From assembly GCA_030146905.1 (NCBI GenBank), contig JASLAV010000117.1, positions 1 through 11,185 on the forward strand: a stretch of 11,185 nucleotides of DNA. Direction: 5' to 3'. Every line of letters begins with the position of its first letter. The stretch's first letter is position 1. Both the position numbers and the translations under genes were made by a program. Shown here piece after piece: positions 1-5,917 of this stretch. This stretch comes from Lentzea sp. (GTDB taxonomy: Bacteria > Actinomycetota > Actinomycetes > Mycobacteriales > Pseudonocardiaceae). The notes below the pieces were generated by a model. That model was given only the letters and a program-made list of their open reading frames with translations, searched no databases and was not told the DNA's origin.

Positions 1-1363
1 CGATCTGGTTGCCGGGAGGGTCCGGCTGCTGCTGCGCCTTCTCCCGGTTCAGCCAGAGGTAACCCCCGGCACCGGCCGCGGCCAGCACGACGACCCCGAT
101 CGCGACGAACAGCGGCGTCCTGCTCCTCTTCGGCGGCGGAGCGGCGGGGAAGGGCGCCGGGAACTGCGCGACCGGTGGCGGCGTGATCCGGCGGGTGATC
201 TTGCGGGTGGTGTCGTCGCTCACCCGGATGTTGTGAGTCACCTCACCCGGACCACCCTTCGGCTGCGCCGGCTGCCTGGCCATCCCGCCGGTCCGCTCCG
301 GGTCGAGGCTGACAGCTCTGAGGGCACCGCGGGCGACGACCGTCTCCGGCTGGTCGATGCTCGTCGGCACCACGCGGGTGTGGTCGTGCACCAGCCGCGC
401 GACCAGCGGGATCCGGCTCGACCCGCCCACCAGGAACACCCCGGCGAGCTGCCGGGGCGCGAGCCCGGCATCGCGGACGGCGCCGCCGAGCAGCGCGGCG
501 GCCCTGCTGAGCGGCGCGGTGATCAGCTGCTCCAGGTCCGACCGGGTGACGTGCGCGTCCGGGAACGGCGGCGGCATCGGGACGTCGGTGTAGGCGTGCC
601 GGGACAGCGTCTCCTTGGCACCCCGCACGTCCTGCCGCAACACCCGCCGCTTGCGCCTGTCGGCCATCTCACGGCCCTCGACGAGCTGCCGCCACGCCTC
701 GGGGTCCTCGGCCGCCACGAGGCTGCCGACGTGCTCCAGCAACACCTGGTCGATGTCGGCGCCGCCGAAACTCGGGTCGCCCTTCGCCGACAGCACCCGG
801 AAGCTCTTGCCGTTGCGCGCCACGACGCTCGCGTCGACCGTTCCGCCGCCGAGGTCGAGCACGGCCAGCGCGGCACCGTCCGGAATGGAGTGGCTCGCGG
901 AGTGGAAGACGGCCGCGGCCACCGGCTCGGGCACGAGGGCCAGTTCGCGGCCAAGCCCGCGCGCCGCTTGCACGAGGACGCGCGTGCGCACCGTCCCCCA
1001 GTCGGCGGGATGAGTCAGGACGAGAAGATCCACGGGCGCCCCGCCACCCACGCGCCGTGCTTCGCCCACGGCCCGTGTCAGCACCGCGCGCACAACGTCC
1101 ACAACGGGCAGCACAGAACTGCCGAGCAGCAACTCCCCCTCGTCGACACGACGCTTCGGGTGTGGCTCGTAGCGGGCAGGGTCCACCGCGGCCTGGCGCT
1201 CGGCCTCCTGACCGACGAACAACGTCCCGTCGGCGGCGGCGAACACGGCGGACGGCACCAGCGGCTGGCCGTCGAACACGACGACCTGCGGCTCCCGGCC
1301 GTGCGCGGAGATCGCGACGCAGGTGCTCGACGTGCCGAAGTCGACCGCGACGTGCAGGCTCAT
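1..1363 (-). CDS. Hsp70-like (DnaK-type ATPase domain) protein with a C-terminal membrane helix; 3' end outside the window
   Basis: Seen: 454 codons are open from an ATG at 1363-1361 to the left edge. The frame shows the Hsp70/actin-fold ATPase signature in order: phosphate-1 VDFGTSST (residues 7-14), phosphate-2 LDLGGGTVD (169-177), an FGGADID segment shortly after, and the adenosine motif LVGGSSRIP (311-319). A proline-rich linker (about 395-411) and a basic KRSR (412-415) lead to one hydrophobic segment (about 417-438, ending GGYLWL), then a polar tail that runs off the edge. The canonical DnaK substrate-binding domain and lid are absent. By the positive-inside rule the ATPase would be cytoplasmic and the tail outside. 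The purine-rich stretch GAGGGGAAGG, 3 bases before the ATG, fits a ribosome binding site. The gene starts 73 bases after the AfsR-like gene with no clear promoter between, so co-transcription is likely. Known: actinobacteria encode many membrane-anchored Hsp70-like proteins of unknown client. Function is inferred from fold only; it should not be called DnaK. Confidence 0.9.
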   Translation of the reverse strand, partial: MSLHVAVDFGTSSTCVAISAHGREPQVVVFDGQPLVPSAVFAAADGTLFVGQEAERQAAVDPARYEPHPKRRVDEGELLLGSSVLPVVDVVRAVLTRAVGEARRVGGGAPVDLLVLTHPADWGTVRTRVLVQAARGLGRELALVPEPVAAAVFHSASHSIPDGAALAVLDLGGGTVDASVVARNGKSFRVLSAKGDPSFGGADIDQVLLEHVGSLVAAEDPEAWRQLVEGREMADRRKRRVLRQDVRGAKETLSRHAYTDVPMPPPFPDAHVTRSDLEQLITAPLSRAAALLGGAVRDAGLAPRQLAGVFLVGGSSRIPLVARLVHDHTRVVPTSIDQPETVVARGALRAVSLDPERTGGMARQPAQPKGGPGEVTHNIRVSDDTTRKITRRITPPPVAQFPAPFPAAPPPKRSRTPLFVAIGVVVLAAAGAGGYLWLNREKAQQQPDPPGNQI

Positions 1364-1436
1364 GCACCTTCCCCTCTTTCGCGCACATGCTTACCCGATG
1401 GGACCGGCCAGGACGACACGGATGGCCAACCTCGCC

Positions 1437-4109
1437 TCACCGGGGTGCGGGACCGGTCACCAGGGCGAGCTTCGCCTCGAGCCCCGCGGCACGGTCGTCC
1501 GCGACCGCTCGCGCCAGTTCCAGCCCCCGCTCCCAGGCGCGCACCGCGTCGTCGTGCCGTCCGAGCCGGAACAGCAGCGGGCCCATGTCCTCGTCGAGCA
1601 CGATGATCTCCTCGCGCACGTCGTTGAACCTCCGCAGCACGTCGAGGCAGCGCTCGAACTGCGACAGCGCCTCGTCGAGCCGGTTCAGCGCGGACAGAGC
1701 CATCGCGGTCAAGGCGTCCACCCTCGCGTCGAGGTACTCGTCACCGGCCTTCAGGATGGCGGCACGTGCCCGCTCACCTGCCTCGAGAGCATCGGCGTAC
1801 CGGTGCATGGCGTTGAGCGATCCGACGAGGTTGGCGTTCGAGACGCACTCCAGGTGCCGGTCACCGATTTCCGCCGCCAGCTCGGCACAGCGGCGGAAGC
1901 AGTCCAGGGACTCCTCCACCCTGCCCAGGTTGATGTACGAGTGGCCCATGTTGTTCAGGCTGGACGCCTCCGCGCTGCGCTCGTCGGTCTCGCGCACGAG
2001 GGGGAGCGCGGTCACGAAGGTCCGCAACGCGTCCTCGTACCGCTGCGCCTCGGCGTAGAGCCCGCCCAGCTTCGCCGCGCTCAACCCTTGCTCACGCCTG
2101 GTTCCGAGCCCCTGGACCGCCTCCAGCACCGGGATCAGATCGCGGGCGCGAGTTCGTTCGACGTAGGTGTGCGTGCGCAGGTGAACCGGGATCATCTGGG
2201 CCAGCAGGTGCCAGCCGCGGCTGATGGCGGCGTACGTCAGGGCGCAGAGGTTGTCCCACTCGGTGCGGCACCAGGCGAGCGCGTCGAACCGGGACGAGAA
2301 CTCCATCGCGACGACGCGGGTCGAGAACTCGGCGAACATCACCTGCTGCGCTCCGTGGTGGGCCACCGACTTCACCAGGGTGCCGACGTACCACTCGGTC
2401 AGCCGCAGGGCGGCGGCCTCGTCGTCACCGCACAGCTCGCCGGCGTAGGCGCGAAGGAGGTCGTGCAGGTCGTAGCGACCAGGCGAGTGCGACTGCACGA
2501 GGTGGTCGGCCACGAGCCGTTCCAGCAACCTCCGAGCCTGCGCGACGGTCACGTCGGCCAGCGCGGCCGCGGCGCTGACGTCGAAGTCGGGTCCAGGGTG
2601 GACGGACAGGAGCCGGAACATCCGGGCTTCCTCCTCACCCAGCGCCCGGTACGACCACGAGAACACCGCACGCACGTCGACGTCCTCGAAGTCGCTCAAC
2701 GCGTCGAGCCGCTCGGTGCGCAGTTCGGTGACGAACTCGCGGAGCGGAACGTCCGGGAAGCGAGCCACCCGTTCGGCGAAGACGCGCAACGCGAGCGGAA
2801 GCCCGGTGCACCGCGCGGCGATCTCCCGCACCGCATCGGGTTCGGCGGCGAGACGCTCCGCGCCCAGCACCGCGGCGAGCAGGGCGTGCGACTCGTCGTC
2901 GTCCAGCTGTCGCAACGCGGTCGTCGTCACGCTGTGCCGGGCGACGAGCGGGCGGAGCTGGTTGCGGCTCGTGATGATCACGCGCACGCCGGAGTCGCCC
3001 GGCAGCAGCGGGAGCACCTGACGGCTGGAGGCGACGTTGTCCAGCACGAGCAACAGCCGCCGTTCGGCCAGTTCGCTGCGCAGCAACGCGAACCGTGCGT
3101 CCTCGTCGGCGGGCGCGGTCTTCACGCCGAGCCCCAGCAGCAGGATCTCCGCAGCCCGCACGGGACTGATCGGCTGCGCCTCCGGGTCGAACCCCCTGAG
3201 GTTCAGGTACAGGTCGCCGTCCGGGAACTCGGAGCGCACCTCGTGGGCCCAGCGCAGCGCCAGCGCCGTCTTGCCGACGCCGCCGGCACCGTGCACCACC
3301 ACGATCCCGTCCGACTTGGTCAGCGCGGCGAGCTCCTCGGTGCGGCCGACGAAGTTGTGCACACCGGCGGGCAGCTGCCGGGGCACCACGCGACGGGCGA
3401 CGTTGCCGACGTCCGCGCGGAGGATCCGCTCGTGCAGATCGCGCAGCGGTGGGCCGGGGTCGATGCCGAGCTCGCCCACGAGCCGTTCGCGGATCTCCTG
3501 GTAGGCCGCGAGCGCCTCCGCCTGCTGCCCCGAGCGGTAGAGCGCCAGCATCAGCTGGCGCCAGAACGTCTCGCGCAACGGGTGCTCGGCGACCAGCGAC
3601 CGCAGCTCGGCCACGAGCTCTCCCGCACGTCCCCTGCCCAGGTCGGCTTCGATCCGCTGTTCCAGCACGGCGAGGCGTTCGCCGACCAGCAGCGGCACGT
3701 CGTCGCGGTGCAGCCGGTCGGACCTGACGTTCCCGAGCACCGGCTCTCGCCACAGCGCCGCGGCGGCGGTGAAGTCGCGGGAACTCACCAGGGCGCGGAA
3801 CCGCAACAGGTCCAGCTCGTCCTGGCCGACTTCGACGAGGTAGCCACCGCGGGAGGTGCGCACGCGGTTCGCGGCGCCGAGCGAGGTGCGCAGGCGGGCG
3901 ACGACCATCTGCAACGTCTTGTGACCGCGACCGGCCGTCGGCGGATCGCCGTCCCACACGCGATCGACCAGCTCGTCCACCGGCACGAACTGGTTGGGGC
4001 GCAACAGCAACGTCGCCAGCAGGACGCGGCCGCGCCCGGCGGGGACGGGCACCGGTGCGCCGTGGAGCAGGACCTCCAGGGGACCGAGCACGCGGAACTC
4101 GACGCTCAT
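1437..4109 (-). CDS. AfsR/SARP-family regulator (OmpR-type HTH, BTAD, NB-ARC, TPR), 890 aa
   Basis: Cytoplasmic transcriptional activator of the AfsR type. Seen domains: a winged-helix DNA-binding domain (about 1-95, opening EFRVLGPLEV); a bacterial transcriptional activation domain, BTAD (about 97-245); an NB-ARC/STAND ATPase with an FVGR entry motif (253-256), Walker A GAGGVGKT (274-281), Walker B LLLVLDN (352-358), a sensor-type ITSRN (379-383) and GLPLA (436-440); and a winged helix ending in an MHD-like LHD (548-550). About five TPR units follow (678-710, 716-750, 756-790, 797-830, 838-872). Length is normal for large SARPs. The ATG overlaps the stop of the gene upstream (ATGA). A strong GAGGAGGG lies 8 bases before the ATG, inside the end of that gene, so translation is probably coupled. 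Known: in this family nucleotide binding and the TPR region gate DNA binding by the SARP half. The target genes, and the signal sensed by the TPRs, cannot be read from the sequence. Confidence 0.95.
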   Translation of the reverse strand: MSVEFRVLGPLEVLLHGAPVPVPAGRGRVLLATLLLRPNQFVPVDELVDRVWDGDPPTAGRGHKTLQMVVARLRTSLGAANRVRTSRGGYLVEVGQDELDLLRFRALVSSRDFTAAAALWREPVLGNVRSDRLHRDDVPLLVGERLAVLEQRIEADLGRGRAGELVAELRSLVAEHPLRETFWRQLMLALYRSGQQAEALAAYQEIRERLVGELGIDPGPPLRDLHERILRADVGNVARRVVPRQLPAGVHNFVGRTEELAALTKSDGIVVVHGAGGVGKTALALRWAHEVRSEFPDGDLYLNLRGFDPEAQPISPVRAAEILLLGLGVKTAPADEDARFALLRSELAERRLLLVLDNVASSRQVLPLLPGDSGVRVIITSRNQLRPLVARHSVTTTALRQLDDDESHALLAAVLGAERLAAEPDAVREIAARCTGLPLALRVFAERVARFPDVPLREFVTELRTERLDALSDFEDVDVRAVFSWSYRALGEEEARMFRLLSVHPGPDFDVSAAAALADVTVAQARRLLERLVADHLVQSHSPGRYDLHDLLRAYAGELCGDDEAAALRLTEWYVGTLVKSVAHHGAQQVMFAEFSTRVVAMEFSSRFDALAWCRTEWDNLCALTYAAISRGWHLLAQMIPVHLRTHTYVERTRARDLIPVLEAVQGLGTRREQGLSAAKLGGLYAEAQRYEDALRTFVTALPLVRETDERSAEASSLNNMGHSYINLGRVEESLDCFRRCAELAAEIGDRHLECVSNANLVGSLNAMHRYADALEAGERARAAILKAGDEYLDARVDALTAMALSALNRLDEALSQFERCLDVLRRFNDVREEIIVLDEDMGPLLFRLGRHDDAVRAWERGLELARAVADDRAAGLEAKLALVTGPAPR

Positions 4110-5644
4110 GCTCTCCGCCCTCCTCGATGATCGACGACTATGCCATCCGGCCGGATGCTTCCCGCGGCTGCGGCACGGCTCCTCGACATCTGCGGCGACC
4201 TGGGTGAGACCACCTGGGGGTGGGGCATCGGCCCGGCGGTCGTGAGCTCGTCGGCCAGCTCGCGCAGGGACGTGCCCGGATCACCGGCGGCCCTCGACGC
4301 CGCGGCGGTCAGCGGGAGCGGCAGTCCACCGCAGAACGCCACGAGCTCCGCGACGGCATCGGGTTCGGCCGCCACGCGGTCCTCGCCGAGGTGGGCGGTG
4401 AGCAGCGCGACGGCGTCCTCGTCGCCCAGCACGCCGACCGCCACCGGCACCGCGCCCTCGCGGACGACGAGGCCGGTGAACCTGTTGCGGCTGGTGACCA
4501 CGGCCAGGCAACCGCGCCCGGCGGGCAGCAGCGGGCGGACCTGCTCGACGTCGCGGGCGTTGTCGAGGAGCACCAGCACCCGGCGGTCGGCGACGACGCT
4601 GCGGTAGAGCGCCGCGCGTTCAGGCAGGTCAGCGGGAACCCTGCCGCAGGGGACCCCGAACGCGCGGAGGAAGCCGGCCAGCACCTCGGAGGGGTCGGCG
4701 GGATCGGCGGACGGGTCGAAGCCGCGCAGGTCGGCGTGCAGCTGCCCGTCGGGGAAGCGGCCGGCGATCGCGTGCGCCCACCGCACGGCCAGCGCGGTCT
4801 TGCCCACGCCTGCCGCGCCGTCGATCGCGGTGATCACCACGGCCGCACCACCGGTGGCGGCGGCGGCGAGCCTGGCCAGTTCCGCGTCCCGTCCAGCGAA
4901 GTGCGGATCGGGCGCGGGCAGCTGCCGCGGCACGTCGGCGCGCGACGCCGGGTCGAGCAGGCGTTCGCGCAGGTCGCGCAACGGCTGACCGGGCTCCACA
5001 CCCAGCTCGTCCGCGAGGTGGTCGTGGATCTCCCCGTACGCGGCGAGCGCCTCCTGGGGCCTGCCCGCCTGGTGCAGCGCGTGCACGAGCTGGGCCCAGA
5101 ACCCCTCGCGCAACGGATGTTCCCGCGTCAGCTCGCGCAGCTCGTCCACGAGTCCCGCACCGCGCCCCCGCGCCAGGTCGGCCTCGACGCGCCGGCCCCG
5201 CACGACGAGCCGTTCCTCGACGAGCGGCGGCACGTCCTCGCGGTGCAGGTGCGGCGAGTCGACGTTGGACACCACCTCACCGCGCCAGCAGGCCAGTGCG
5301 GCGGCGAACTCGCCGTCGGCGGCGAGACGGCGGAACCTGGTCAGGTCCAGCAGTGCCGGATCGACCTCGGCGAGGTAGCCGCCGGTCGCGGTGCGGATGC
5401 AGTTGGCGTCACCGAGCGCGATCCGCATCCGGCGCACGACCATCTGCAACGTCTTGTGGGCCCGGTCGAGGGTGGGCGGCTCGCCGTCCCACAGCCGGTC
5501 CACCAGCTCGTCGACGGACACGAACTGGTTGGGGCGCAACAGCAGTGTGGCGAGCAGCACACGCCCTCGGCCTACCGGCAACGGGATCGGCACTCCGTCG
5601 CACAGCGCCTCCAACGGTCCGAGGACGCGATACTCGACCTTCAT
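4106..5644 (-). CDS. Truncated AfsR-like regulator: SARP DNA-binding unit plus NB-ARC core, no winged helix or TPR, 512 aa
   Basis: Seen: a DNA-binding domain (1-95, KVEYRVLGPLEA) and BTAD (about 97-240) collinear with the two neighbouring paralogs. Then an NB-ARC core: FAGR (249-252), Walker A GAAGVGKT (276-283), Walker B VLVLLDN (356-362), TSRN (384-387) and GLPLPL (440-445). Similarity to the paralogs stops near residue 469 (LRELADELTTAG). The winged helix, MHD-like motif and all TPRs are missing. The last about 43 residues are an unrelated Pro/Arg/Ser-rich tail whose final codons include ATA, CGA, GGA, AGA, GCA, GAT and CAT, unlike the G/C-ending codons elsewhere. The stop overlaps the next ATG by 4 bases. 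The ATG is chosen because the first residues align with both paralogs; GAGGAG lies only 2 bases before it, an unusually close spacing. Medium-length SARPs with only SARP and NB-ARC parts are known, so it may be functional. A decaying paralog is the alternative, but the frame is intact and the core motifs are conserved. Confidence 0.9.
   Translation of the reverse strand: MKVEYRVLGPLEALCDGVPIPLPVGRGRVLLATLLLRPNQFVSVDELVDRLWDGEPPTLDRAHKTLQMVVRRMRIALGDANCIRTATGGYLAEVDPALLDLTRFRRLAADGEFAAALACWRGEVVSNVDSPHLHREDVPPLVEERLVVRGRRVEADLARGRGAGLVDELRELTREHPLREGFWAQLVHALHQAGRPQEALAAYGEIHDHLADELGVEPGQPLRDLRERLLDPASRADVPRQLPAPDPHFAGRDAELARLAAAATGGAAVVITAIDGAAGVGKTALAVRWAHAIAGRFPDGQLHADLRGFDPSADPADPSEVLAGFLRAFGVPCGRVPADLPERAALYRSVVADRRVLVLLDNARDVEQVRPLLPAGRGCLAVVTSRNRFTGLVVREGAVPVAVGVLGDEDAVALLTAHLGEDRVAAEPDAVAELVAFCGGLPLPLTAAASRAAGDPGTSLRELADELTTAGPMPHPQVVSPRSPQMSRSRAAAAGSIRPDGIVVDHRGGRRA
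4118..4125 (-). promoter_or_regulatory. Strong Shine-Dalgarno inside the upstream gene
   Basis: On the minus strand GAGGAGGG sits 8 bases before the ATG at 4109. It lies within the last codons of the truncated regulator. Together with the ATGA overlap it supports translational coupling or re-initiation, and it supports this start codon. Confidence 0.75.
4144..4157. repeat. 14-bp perfect palindrome within the tail of the truncated regulator
   Basis: CATCCGGCCGGATG reads the same on both strands. It lies 35 bases upstream of the 890-aa regulator's ATG, inside the atypical tail codons of the truncated regulator. It could be an operator or RNA hairpin left from a former intergenic region, but CCGG-rich palindromes also occur by chance in GC-rich DNA. 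Confidence 0.35.
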
Positions 5645-5760
5645 GGCTCCTCAACGACTCGTCCACCGCGGATGTTGACTGTGCGGCACCGGCCACCCCG
5701 GCCCGGCGGTGAGGTCATCCGCTCGTTCTCCACCGAGAGCACGCCGCAGACCGACGTCGC

Positions 5761-5776
5761 GTTGCCGCACGGCAAC
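5761..5776. promoter_or_regulatory. Short dyad (7-bp arms) in the leader of the truncated regulator
   Basis: GTTGCCG, a two-base CA centre, then CGGCAAC: perfect 7-bp arms. It lies 16 bases beyond the last heptamer on the gene side and 116 bases before the ATG. The size fits a site for a dimeric helix-turn-helix repressor, or a small RNA hairpin near the transcript's 5' end. No binding protein can be named. Confidence 0.4.
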
Positions 5777-5792
5777 AGCCAGTTCAGATGGT

Positions 5793-5821
5793 GTGTGATC
5801 ACGGTGTGAGCGAAGTGTGAG
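5793..5821 (-). promoter_or_regulatory. SARP-type operator: three heptameric direct repeats with an 11-bp period
   Basis: On the plus strand the heptamers are GTGTGAT (5793-5799), GTGTGAG (5804-5810) and GTGTGAG (5815-5821), each separated by exactly 4 bases. In the direction of the gene they read CTCACAC, CTCACAC, ATCACAC. Known: SARP activators bind direct heptamers spaced one helical turn apart, near or over the -35 region. The second and third repeats with their spacer match the block before the 905-aa regulator at 19 of 20 positions. The block lies about 150 bases before the ATG of the truncated regulator, so the promoter should drive the operon of truncated regulator, 890-aa regulator and Hsp70-like gene. 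The -10 is not evident. Confidence 0.75.
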
Positions 5822-5844
5822 CGGCGTCGGGCAGAGTTCTCCTC

Positions 5845-5888
5845 AGCGGTGCTGGTGGCGAGGTTCCTGGGGGGCCACCAGCACCGCT
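5845..5888 (-). terminator. Hairpin terminator after the 905-aa regulator
   Basis: Two perfectly complementary 15-base arms (5845-5859 and 5874-5888) enclose a 14-base loop, starting 29 bases beyond the stop codon at 5920-5918. There is no U-tract on either side, as is common for actinobacterial hairpin terminators. It separates this gene from the operator of the next operon, whose first heptamer begins 23 bases further on. Position and perfection support termination; strength is not known. Confidence 0.65.
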
Positions 5889-5917
5889 CACCAGTTCCCG
5901 GGCAGGGGCGGCGAGCT

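Larger units (their letters stand above)
5645..5917 (-). other. 273-base intergenic region between the 905-aa and truncated regulators
   Basis: No gene is supported here. In the direction of transcription it holds a perfect hairpin after the stop of the 905-aa regulator, three 11-bp-phased heptamers, a short dyad, then a leader of about 115 bases with no recognised motif, ending at the GAGGAG before the ATG. No convincing -10 box was found at the usual distance from the heptamers. Confidence 0.7.

Noticed and set aside
1364..1436. Possible separate promoter before the Hsp70-like gene
   Set aside because: TTGGCC and AAGCAT can be picked out on the minus strand, but not at an acceptable spacing. 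The short gap fits an operon better.
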